From an uncultured Holophagales bacterium (GTDB lineage: Bacteria; Acidobacteriota; Thermoanaerobaculia; UBA5066), in NCBI GenBank assembly GCA_937927565.1, contig CALBDV010000906.1, forward strand, positions 1 through 8,722: 8,722 nt of DNA, given 5' to 3'. Shown in pieces: positions 1 to 5,884 of the stretch. Below the pieces are notes generated by a model. The model ran no database searches. It had not been told where the DNA came from and was given only the letters and a program-made list of their open reading frames with translations. Position 1 is the first letter of the stretch, and the number at the start of each line of letters is the position of its first letter. The translations under genes and the position numbers were made by a program.

Positions 1-743
1 GGGTCCATGTCGCCGATCTCGTCGAGGAAGACGATCCCGCGGTGGCCGACCTCGAGCATTCCCGGCTTGGGGTTGACGGCGCCGGTGAAGGCGCCCCGCT
101 CGTGGCCGAAGAGCTCCGACTCGAGGAGCTCGCGCGTGAGCCCCGCGCAGTTGAGGTTGACGAAGGCCTCCTCGCGCCGGGGGCCGTGCGCGTGGATCCA
201 GCGCGCGAGGACCCCCTTTCCCGACCCGGTCTCTCCGAGGATGAGGACCGGGCTGTCCCACTCCAGCATCAGGCCGGTGCGTTCGTCGAGGCGGCGAATC
301 TGCGGGCTCGTCCCGACGAAGGGGTCGAGCATGCCGGGCTGGGTCCGGGCCACGATCTCCTGCCGCTTGCGGAGCCGCTGCTGCTGGATGAGGCGCTTCA
401 CGAGGACGAGGAGCGCCTTCGACTCCACGGGCTTCGTCAGGAACTGCTCGGCGCCGTCCTTGATCGCCCTCACCGCGAGGTCGATCGAGCCGTGCGCCGT
501 GAGGATGACGAACGGAGTCTCCTCGCTCAGCTTCTTGATCTGCGGGAGGATGTCGAGCGACGTCCCGTCGGGCAGGCTGTAGTCGGCCAGCACGACGTCG
601 TGCCCCACGGCCCGGAAGCGCTCGAGGGCCGTCTGGCACGTGTCGGCCTCGTCCACGTCGAGGCCGTTCGCACGAAGGAACGCGGCGATCCCGTGACGGA
701 CCGCGTGGTCGTCCTCGATCAGGAGGACCTTCGGCTCAGGCAC
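1..743 (-). CDS. Sigma-54-dependent response regulator, NtrC family (3' part beyond the window)
   Basis: Cytoplasmic transcription activator: phosphorylation of the receiver switches on an AAA+ ATPase that remodels sigma-54 RNA polymerase. The 247 visible codons hold a complete receiver (about residues 5-120) with acidic pair D11/D12, phospho-acceptor D54, T82 and K104, the same positions as in enteric NtrC. The first half of the AAA+ domain follows: Walker A GETGSGKG (170-177), the sigma-54 contact loop GAFTGA (217-222), and Walker B VFLDE (238-242). The window edge cuts the gene just after EIGDMD, so the rest of the ATPase and any Fis-type DNA-binding domain are not seen. The start is GTG, with GGAGG five bases upstream. 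The start overlaps the end of the sensor kinase gene by 8 nt (GTGCCTGA), which implies translational coupling and a cognate pair. The family is certain; the target genes are not known from the protein. Confidence 0.96.
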   Translation of the reverse strand, partial: MPEPKVLLIEDDHAVRHGIAAFLRANGLDVDEADTCQTALERFRAVGHDVVLADYSLPDGTSLDILPQIKKLSEETPFVILTAHGSIDLAVRAIKDGAEQFLTKPVESKALLVLVKRLIQQQRLRKRQEIVARTQPGMLDPFVGTSPQIRRLDERTGLMLEWDSPVLILGETGSGKGVLARWIHAHGPRREEAFVNLNCAGLTRELLESELFGHERGAFTGAVNPKPGMLEVGHRGIVFLDEIGDMD

Positions 744-2631
744 GCGCGCCTCCCCGGACGTGCAGCGGCGCGTGCGGCGCCGGGAGGCGGACGGTGACGC
801 ACGCCCCTCCCTCCGGACGGTTCGCCGCCTCGACGCTTCCGCCGTGCTCCTCGAGGACGCGCTTCACGATGGAGAGTCCCAGGCCGGTCCCCCCCTTCCG
901 TCGCGTGAAGAACGGCTCGAAGGCGCGCGAGAGGGTCTCGGCGTCGAACCCGCTCCCCGAGTCCTCCACGGTGAAGGTCCACCAGTAGAAGCCCTCGTCG
1001 AACGTCTTTCGGGCCGCTATGTGGACGGTCGAGCCCTCCGGCGAATGAAGGAGGGCGTTCTCCAGGAGGTTCCGGAACACCTGGTGCATCCGCCGCCCGT
1101 TGAGCGGCAGGAGCAGCGAAGGCTCCTCGAGGTCGAGCGCGACGTCGCACGACCGGTCGGCCGCGAGCTTCTCGCACGAGCGGACCGCGTTCTCGACGAG
1201 GTCCCGGACGCGGTGCGGCTCGGGGTTCAAGGTCCGCGGCTCCCCGTAGTCGCGGAGATCGTTCACGAGGCTGGCGATCCTCTCGGCGCTCTCGCGGAGA
1301 GCGGAGACGAACGGCACGTATCGCGGGTCCTCCCCGAAGGTCGCCTCGAGCGCGTCGAGGTTGATCAGGATCCCGTAGACCGGGTTGCGAATCTCGTGGA
1401 CGACGCCGCCGACGAGAGCGCGCAGCGCCTCCTCGGCCCGCCGCCGTTCGGTGATGTCGGTGAACATCCCCGCCACGCGCGAGGGCCGGTCGTCGTCCCA
1501 CGCGACGACCTTGCCCGCGTCGAAGACCCAGATCCACTCCCCGCTGCGCGTCCGGATACGGTACTCGGCCTCGAACCGGGGGACGCGCCCCTCGAGGTGC
1601 GCGCTCATCGCCGCCTCGAGCTGCCTCCGGTCGTCGGGGTGGATCAGCTTCAGCCCGGCCTCGAACGAGTCCTCGATCCCGCCAGGCGGCAGGCCGATCA
1701 TCCCGAACCAGCGCGGGCTCCGGTACACCTTCCCCGTGGCCAGGTCCCAGTCCCAGAGTCCCTGCTGGGTCCCTTCGAGAGCGTGGTTCAGCCGCTCCTC
1801 GCTGGCACGCAGGGCCGCGAGCGCTTCCTTGAGGGCCGTGACGTCCCTGGAAATGCCGGCAATCCGGTGGATCCGCCCCCACTTGTTCCTCACGGGCGTC
1901 AGGATCGTCTGGAAGGCTCTCATCTTCCCGGCGACGACGTGCTCCTCCTCGAACTGCAGGGGAAGTCCCTCCCCGAGGACGCGCTCGAAGTGCGCGACGA
2001 GCTGTCCCGCGCTCGGTCCCGCGAGTCCTTCTTCGACGCTCCTGCCGGCCAGCTCCGAGCTCAGGAACCCTGCCCCGGCGTGCAGCGGCGGGTTCACCGT
2101 CTCGAAGCCCATCCGGCCGTCCTCACCAATTCCGACGACGTAGATCCAGTCGAAGACGTTCGGGACGATGTTGTCGAGCGGCCGTTCCGGGCTTTCGGGG
2201 GACGGGCCGGAAACGGCCTCGCTCCTGGCCCCGGCGAGAGCCGCCATCCTCGCCCGGGCCCGCTCCAGCGCGGAGCGGAAGCCGGAGACGTCGGAGAAGA
2301 CCTCCTGAAAGCCTGCTCGCAGCATCTCGAGGGCCTCCGCCGGCCGGTGCTTCGGGACCCGCACGAGGGCGGGCACACCGGGGTGGCGGGCGCGGAACGC
2401 TCGAACGCGCTCGGCCCGTCTGGCGTCTCCACCCGTTCCGACGACGATGACGTCCCCGGGTCCGCACCGGCATTCCTCGAGCTCGGATTCGCTCCAGGCG
2501 CTGACGTCGACGATGACGGGGGGCCGCCCCGACGGTCCGGCGAACGTGTTCGCCAGCGCCCTCGCCGTTCTCGGAGCGAGCCCCATCGTCGACAGCCGCC
2601 ATTCGCCGGCATTCAGTTCCATCTCCGCCAT
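736..2631 (-). CDS. Soluble hybrid-like sensor histidine kinase: pseudo-receiver, PAS, PAS, HisKA, HATPase
   Basis: ATP-dependent autokinase expected to phosphorylate the NtrC-type regulator encoded just downstream. It has 631 residues from the chosen start. Residues about 10-128 have receiver-like alternation but lack the active site: Gly65, Val92 and Ser113 stand where Asp, Thr and Lys are expected. A PAS-like domain follows (about 150-268), then a second PAS of the PAS_3 type with HPDD (about 274-398). HisKA has the H-box VVHEIRNPV with His412. HATPase_c has N-box residues N521/N525, G1 box VEDSGSGF (D557) and GGTGLGL (580-586). No membrane segment or signal peptide is seen, so it is cytosolic and probably reads a soluble or redox/ligand cue. 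The start at 2631 has an SD-like GGAGAGG. An in-frame ATG at 2697 lacks one and would lie inside the predicted sigma-54 promoter. The histidine kinase call is certain; the pseudo-receiver call is moderate. Confidence 0.95.
   Translation of the reverse strand: MAEMELNAGEWRLSTMGLAPRTARALANTFAGPSGRPPVIVDVSAWSESELEECRCGPGDVIVVGTGGDARRAERVRAFRARHPGVPALVRVPKHRPAEALEMLRAGFQEVFSDVSGFRSALERARARMAALAGARSEAVSGPSPESPERPLDNIVPNVFDWIYVVGIGEDGRMGFETVNPPLHAGAGFLSSELAGRSVEEGLAGPSAGQLVAHFERVLGEGLPLQFEEEHVVAGKMRAFQTILTPVRNKWGRIHRIAGISRDVTALKEALAALRASEERLNHALEGTQQGLWDWDLATGKVYRSPRWFGMIGLPPGGIEDSFEAGLKLIHPDDRRQLEAAMSAHLEGRVPRFEAEYRIRTRSGEWIWVFDAGKVVAWDDDRPSRVAGMFTDITERRRAEEALRALVGGVVHEIRNPVYGILINLDALEATFGEDPRYVPFVSALRESAERIASLVNDLRDYGEPRTLNPEPHRVRDLVENAVRSCEKLAADRSCDVALDLEEPSLLLPLNGRRMHQVFRNLLENALLHSPEGSTVHIAARKTFDEGFYWWTFTVEDSGSGFDAETLSRAFEPFFTRRKGGTGLGLSIVKRVLEEHGGSVEAANRPEGGACVTVRLPAPHAPLHVRGGARA
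744..753 (-). promoter_or_regulatory. Ribosome binding site for the response regulator
   Basis: GGAGG at 753-749 lies inside the end of the sensor kinase gene, five bases before the GTG at 743. It decides in favour of the GTG start and the 8-nt overlap with the upstream gene. Confidence 0.7.
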
Positions 2632-2644
2632 CGTTTCCCTCTCC
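2632..2644 (-). promoter_or_regulatory. Ribosome binding site deciding the sensor kinase start
   Basis: GGAGAGG at 2644-2638 is followed by a 6-nt spacer and then ATG at 2631. No comparable purine-rich site precedes the upstream in-frame ATG at 2697, so the shorter protein is preferred. Confidence 0.6.
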
Positions 2645-2665
2645 GGTCTCCCGACCAGGGTCACT

Positions 2666-2692
2666 GGAGATTCCGGAGAACGCAATCTCCGG
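2666..2692. repeat. Overlapping inverted repeats at the kinase promoter
   Basis: CCGGAG (2673-2678) and CTCCGG (2687-2692) form a perfect 6-bp dyad with an 8-bp spacer. GGAGATT (2666-2672) and AATCTCC (2684-2690) form a perfect 7-bp dyad with an 11-bp spacer. The two share bases, so only one stem can form at a time. They cover the -12 element and the predicted start of transcription, which fits an operator. No T-tract follows on either strand, so it does not look like an intrinsic terminator. Confidence 0.45.
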
Positions 2693-2696
2693 ACCA
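2682..2696 (-). promoter_or_regulatory. Putative sigma-54 (-24/-12) promoter of the sensor kinase/regulator operon
   Basis: On the minus strand the sequence reads TGGTCCGGAGATTGC. Compared with the known consensus TGGCACG-N4-TTGC it keeps TGG, CG and TTGC with exact GG-to-GC spacing, and differs at two positions (TC for CA). With C of the GC at -12, transcription would start near 2670, giving a leader of about 39 nt before ATG 2631. The operon it would drive encodes a sigma-54 activator, so autoregulation is plausible. This is a pattern match, not proof. Confidence 0.5.
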
Positions 2697-2731
2697 TGCC
2701 CGGCGTGGGACGACCCTGCGTCGCGGTTTCG

Positions 2732-2757
2732 CGCAGCCGAACCCGATATCGCAGCCG
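2732..2757 (-). repeat. Direct repeat CGGCTGCG x2, possible activator site
   Basis: On the minus strand CGGCTGCG occurs at 2757-2750 and again at 2739-2732, an 18-bp period. Relative to the predicted start of transcription at about 2670 the copies lie at about -87 and -62. This is the sort of upstream position used by NtrC-type activators. A weak dyad, CTGCG-N11-CGCAG (2716-2736), overlaps the proximal copy. Function is inferred from position only. Confidence 0.3.
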
Positions 2758-2758
2758 G

Positions 2759-3961
2759 TCACCGTGGGCCCGGACCTTCCGCCGGGTTCCTGACGATGTG
2801 GAACTCGTCGAGAATCCGGCCGCGTCCCGCCTCCCGAGCCGTGAAGCGCAGCTCTCTGCCGTCGATCTCGACCAGTCCGTGGTGAAACGCCGACGAAGAG
2901 GCCTCGGTCCAGCTGTCCCCGAGGACTTCGTGCGGCTTCCTGCGTCCGCCGCCGCCGCCGCCCGTCATGACGTAGCGGACGCCGTGGACCGTGCCCCGTT
3001 CGTACACGTGGTCGTGACCGGAGAAGACGAGGTCCACGCCATACCGTTCGAAGAGCGGAACGAGGGCTTCCCGGGCATCCAGGTTCGACCCGTGTCCGGA
3101 GCCGGACTCGAAGGGGCCCCAGTGCATCGCAACGACCCGGAAGACCACTCCGGCGTCTCCCGCCAGAGATTCGAGCGTCTCGGCGAGCCATCGGCCCTGC
3201 GCGCTTCCGGCCTCCACCGATTCGTTCGTGTCGAGCGCGACGAGGGCGAGCGCCCCCCAGCGGACGAGGTAGTACGTTGCCTCTCCGGCCCCGTGGGGAC
3301 GGACGAAGAGCTCGACGAAGCGGAACCCGTTCCCGTCGTGATTCCCCAGGACGGGATAGATCGGGACCGAGCGCAGCAGCGGACCCTCGACGCGGAAAAA
3401 GTCCCTCTCGACGTTGCCCTCGCGCTTGCCGGGACGAAGAGAGAGATCCCCGGTGTGCAGCAGGAGGTCGGGCTTCTCGCCGACGATCTCCCTGACGATG
3501 CGGGCGTGGACGCCGCCCGTGCTGTGCGTGTCCCCGACGACAGCCATCCGGATGCTCCGCGGCGCGTCCGGCCGGGTGCGAACCGTAATGGGCTCTCCGG
3601 CCTCATCCTTCCCTTCGAGCCGATACCAGTAGACGGTTCCCGGCCGAAGTCCCGGGACGAGAACGTCGTGGCGCTTCACCGGCTCCGCGGTTTCGAGAAG
3701 AGTGGGACAGTCCCGCTCCAGGCCCCACCAGAGGCGCGTCGGAACGGGCTCGGACGTCTCCCACAGGATGCGGAACCGGTCGGGGCCGACGTCTCCGACG
3801 TAAGGTCCCAGGACGACGGAAACGCTCCTGGGGTGAGACGTACGCGTCGGTGCAGAACGGCAGGCGGAAGCGAACGAGAGAAGGACCACGATCGCGGCCA
3901 ATGCGGCGCTTGCGGTCTGCCGCGCGTCGATCGTCCGCCTCGTGCCTTGCCTGCCTGACAC
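2759..3961 (-). CDS. Lipoprotein metallophosphoesterase, purple acid phosphatase-like
   Basis: Predicted exported phosphatase (phosphomonoesterase or phosphodiesterase) with a dinuclear metal centre; the substrate is unknown. It has 400 residues. A hydrophobic segment (about 18-33) ends in ASAC with Cys34, a slightly atypical lipobox, suggesting lipid anchoring outside the cytoplasm. Residues about 45-130 resemble the fibronectin-III-like N-terminal domain of purple acid phosphatases (PGTVYWYRL). The catalytic domain carries all metal motifs in order: GDTH (143-146), GDLS (171-174), GNHD (206-209), AMHWGP (H280) and GHDH (315-318). A six-glycine run (334-339) is encoded within a GC-triplet tract. 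The start is GTG; an in-frame stop at 3974-3976 and the lack of any early ATG leave little choice, although the SD is weak. It is divergent from the propeller lipoprotein and 127 bp upstream of the sensor kinase, so co-transcription with that kinase is possible but not required. Confidence 0.92.
   Translation of the reverse strand: MSGRQGTRRTIDARQTASAALAAIVVLLSFASACRSAPTRTSHPRSVSVVLGPYVGDVGPDRFRILWETSEPVPTRLWWGLERDCPTLLETAEPVKRHDVLVPGLRPGTVYWYRLEGKDEAGEPITVRTRPDAPRSIRMAVVGDTHSTGGVHARIVREIVGEKPDLLLHTGDLSLRPGKREGNVERDFFRVEGPLLRSVPIYPVLGNHDGNGFRFVELFVRPHGAGEATYYLVRWGALALVALDTNESVEAGSAQGRWLAETLESLAGDAGVVFRVVAMHWGPFESGSGHGSNLDAREALVPLFERYGVDLVFSGHDHVYERGTVHGVRYVMTGGGGGGRRKPHEVLGDSWTEASSSAFHHGLVEIDGRELRFTAREAGRGRILDEFHIVRNPAEGPGPR
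2946..2960. repeat. CCG trinucleotide tract
   Basis: Five perfect CCG units (plus strand) lie inside the phosphatase gene and encode most of its six-glycine run. Gain or loss of a unit would keep the frame. Glycine runs at this place are usual in the family, so this is probably structural rather than a switch. Confidence 0.6.
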
Positions 3962-3992
3962 GTCGTCAGTCTCTCATCCCGGAGCGTCGAGT

Positions 3993-4007
3993 CGGTCCGG
4001 CTCTTGC
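3993..4007 (+). promoter_or_regulatory. Putative sigma-54 (-24/-12) promoter of the propeller/Ser-Thr kinase operon
   Basis: The plus strand reads CGGTCCGGCTCTTGC. GG at 3994-3995 and GC at 4006-4007 have the exact sigma-54 spacing. The core GGTCCGG-N4-TTGC is the same as in the element upstream of the sensor kinase. With C4007 as -12, transcription would start near 4019, leaving a leader of about 36 nt before ATG 4055. The first base of the TGG triplet and the CA positions depart from consensus. No good -35/-10 pair was seen here apart from a weak TAAGAT at 4034-4039. Confidence 0.48.
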
Positions 4008-4020
4008 CCCCCCGCAACGG

Positions 4021-4030
4021 CCATGCATGG
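4021..4030. promoter_or_regulatory. 10-bp perfect palindrome, candidate operator
   Basis: CCATGCATGG is a perfect palindrome in the 93-bp gap between two divergent genes. It would fall at about +3 to +12 of the predicted propeller transcript, a place where a bound repressor could block initiation or clearance. There is no second copy nearby, so this is tentative. Confidence 0.35.
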
Positions 4031-4054
4031 AGCTAAGATCCTCTCGGGACGCTG

Positions 4055-5866
4055 ATGAAACACTGTGCCACCTCTTCGGGCAGGTTGAGGCTTTCCCTCG
4101 CGGCTCTCGTCGTCGGGGTCTTCGTCTCGACGGCCGGCTGCGGCGCCCGTCCTTCCCAGCCCACCCCTCCGCCCTCCGGCACGCCGAAGCCCCTCGGAAG
4201 CGCAAGCGCCCTCGAGCTCTTCCCGGCGCTCTCCCCGCTCGGCAACGAGCTGGCTACGGCCGTCATGTCGGGCGGAAAGCTGGAGATCCACGTGCGGCCC
4301 CTCCAGGGCGGCCCCGGCCGCCCCCTGACGCGGGACGGAAAGAACAACGTCCAGCCAGCCTGGTCCCCGGACGGCAGCCTCATCGCATTCCACTCCAAGG
4401 ATCGAGGCGGCATCTGGGTCGTACCGGCCACAGGCGGAAAGCCGCGGCTCCTTGCCGCGTTCGGGTCGCGCCCTTCCTTCTCGCCCGATGGGAAGCGGGT
4501 CGCATTCCAGTCGACGCCTCTCACCGACGTCGCCGCCACCGCGGCGCCGGGGCTGTCTCCGTCGACGATCTGGATCGTCGGCGCCAACGGCGGGTCGGCC
4601 CTCAGCGTGTCGACCGCCGGGAACCCGAGGGGCGGACACGGCGCCCCGACCTGGTCGCCCGACGGCGGCCGCCTCTACTTCGTCACCTCCGAGCCCCGCC
4701 TCATGCAGGCGGAGATCTGGTCGGTCAAGCCCGACGGGTCCGACCTCGTGAGGCTTCACGCAGGGACGAAGCTCTACGAGCCGCGGGTCTCCCCCGACGG
4801 GAAGGCCCTCTGGTTCGGCGCGCAGAACGAGCAGGGAAGCTACGCCCTGTACCGCACTCCGCTCGGCGACGACGGGCGGACCGTGACAGGCCCCGCCGAA
4901 GCCGCCACGGCGGTCCGCGCCGAGGTTCCCCGGAGCCCGAGCTTCTCGGCCGACGGACGAAAGCTCGCGTGGAGCGAGCTGACGACGACGGCGTCGATCT
5001 GGAGCCTGCCCATCGACGCGACCACGGGCCTGTCTTCCGGGCCACCCGCCGTGCTCACGGCCGGTGACGGGCGGGCGACCTGGCCGATCTTCTCGCCGGA
5101 CGGCGGCACCATCGCATTCGGGTGGATCCCTCCCGGCGGGTCGAACGACGTCTGGCTCATGGACGCCGACGGCGGAAACCAGCGGCCCGTGATCGAGGGT
5201 CCGACCGTCGACTACGGGAACGACTTCTATCCCGACGGCAAGCGGATACTCTGCTTCTCCAACCGCGACGGCGGGAAGTTCGCCGCGTACGAGTTCGAGA
5301 TCGCCACCCGGACGTTTCGCAGGCTCCCGATCGACCTCTCCGATGCCATAACGATCCGTCTTTCTCCGGACGGTCATCGGATTGCATACCACAGCAAGCG
5401 AGACAGCATCACGATCAACACGTGGATGGCCGACCTGACGACGCGGACCCAGCAGAAGCTGACCTTCGACCGGGAGTTCGTCGGCTACCCGTGCTGGTCG
5501 CCGGATGGAAAGGAGCTCGCCCTCGAGGTCCGGCGAGGGGACGACATCTTCATCGGCGTCGTCCCTTCGGCGGGCGGGACACCGGAGTTCCTGAACGAGA
5601 AGCGAGGCCTCTCCTGGGCCTTCAGCTATTCCCCCGACGGTCGCCGGATCACCTTCGCCGGCTACCGCGACGACACGTGGAACCTCTGGTGGATCGACAG
5701 GAGGAGTCGCGAGGAGAAGCGGCTGACCGAGAACACGCGGCTCGACGTCTACATCCGTTATCCCTCCTGGTCGCCCAGAGGAGACCGGATCGTCTACGAG
5801 CAGGCCGAGACGCGCGGGCAGGTCTTCCTGCTCGACGGCGCATCGGCGTCCCCTGCCTCGCCCTGA
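4055..5866 (+). CDS. PD40/TolB-like beta-propeller lipoprotein
   Basis: Non-enzymatic scaffold or sensor-type protein predicted to be anchored outside the cytoplasm. It has 603 residues. An N-terminal basic-hydrophobic signal (1-28) ends in TAGC with Cys29 as the lipidation site, followed by a Pro/Ser-rich linker (31-50). The rest is built of PD40 motifs of the form W/F-S-P-D-G-x-x-I-A-F. They occur near residues 60, 104, 143, 201, 246, 298, 347, 392, 437, 482, 526 and 573, mostly 40-50 apart; some are degenerate (SPLG, SADG, YPDG, SPRG). Twelve motifs fit two six-bladed TolB-type propellers. There is no TolB N-terminal domain and no Tol-Pal genes nearby, so it should not be called tolB. An in-frame TAA at 4034 and no other ATG fix the start; the SD is weak. 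It is followed 18 bp later by a Ser/Thr kinase, an arrangement suggesting a common signalling role. Confidence 0.93.
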   Translation: MKHCATSSGRLRLSLAALVVGVFVSTAGCGARPSQPTPPPSGTPKPLGSASALELFPALSPLGNELATAVMSGGKLEIHVRPLQGGPGRPLTRDGKNNVQPAWSPDGSLIAFHSKDRGGIWVVPATGGKPRLLAAFGSRPSFSPDGKRVAFQSTPLTDVAATAAPGLSPSTIWIVGANGGSALSVSTAGNPRGGHGAPTWSPDGGRLYFVTSEPRLMQAEIWSVKPDGSDLVRLHAGTKLYEPRVSPDGKALWFGAQNEQGSYALYRTPLGDDGRTVTGPAEAATAVRAEVPRSPSFSADGRKLAWSELTTTASIWSLPIDATTGLSSGPPAVLTAGDGRATWPIFSPDGGTIAFGWIPPGGSNDVWLMDADGGNQRPVIEGPTVDYGNDFYPDGKRILCFSNRDGGKFAAYEFEIATRTFRRLPIDLSDAITIRLSPDGHRIAYHSKRDSITINTWMADLTTRTQQKLTFDREFVGYPCWSPDGKELALEVRRGDDIFIGVVPSAGGTPEFLNEKRGLSWAFSYSPDGRRITFAGYRDDTWNLWWIDRRSREEKRLTENTRLDVYIRYPSWSPRGDRIVYEQAETRGQVFLLDGASASPASP

Positions 5867-5872
5867 CCCCGC

Positions 5873-5880
5873 GGAAGGGG
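5873..5880 (+). promoter_or_regulatory. Ribosome binding site deciding the GTG start of the Ser/Thr kinase
   Basis: GGAAGGGG is followed by a 4-nt spacer and GTG at 5885, in the 18-bp gap after the propeller stop codon. It supports GTG initiation and co-transcription with the propeller gene. Confidence 0.7.
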
Positions 5881-5884
5881 CCAC

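Noticed and set aside
2632..2697. 22-residue N-terminal extension of the sensor kinase from ATG 2697
   Set aside because: No RBS, Arg/Pro-rich sequence without a fold, and the ATG overlaps the predicted -24 element, so it would not be transcribed.
760..2793. A 677-codon plus-strand open frame opposite the sensor kinase
   Set aside because: Same artefact: the minus strand carries a complete PAS-PAS-histidine kinase, while the plus frame has no recognisable domain.
2759..3961. The phosphatase as the partner that reverses the Ser/Thr kinase
   Set aside because: It has a lipoprotein signal and a purple-acid-phosphatase architecture, so it should act outside the cytoplasm, while the kinase is cytosolic. 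Cytosolic PPM-type phosphatases are the usual partners.
3962..4054. Sigma-54-like promoter for the phosphatase on the minus strand
   Set aside because: The TTGC present there (CCGTTGCGGG) has no GG at the required distance.
5371..5386. Sigma-54-like element CGG-N8-TTGCA inside the propeller gene
   Set aside because: It is within coding sequence with no gene start downstream. It is most likely a chance match and was used to judge how weak such matches are alone.
4055..5866. Naming the propeller gene tolB
   Set aside because: It is a lipoprotein with about twelve motifs, lacks the TolB N-terminal domain, and has no tolQRA or pal neighbours.
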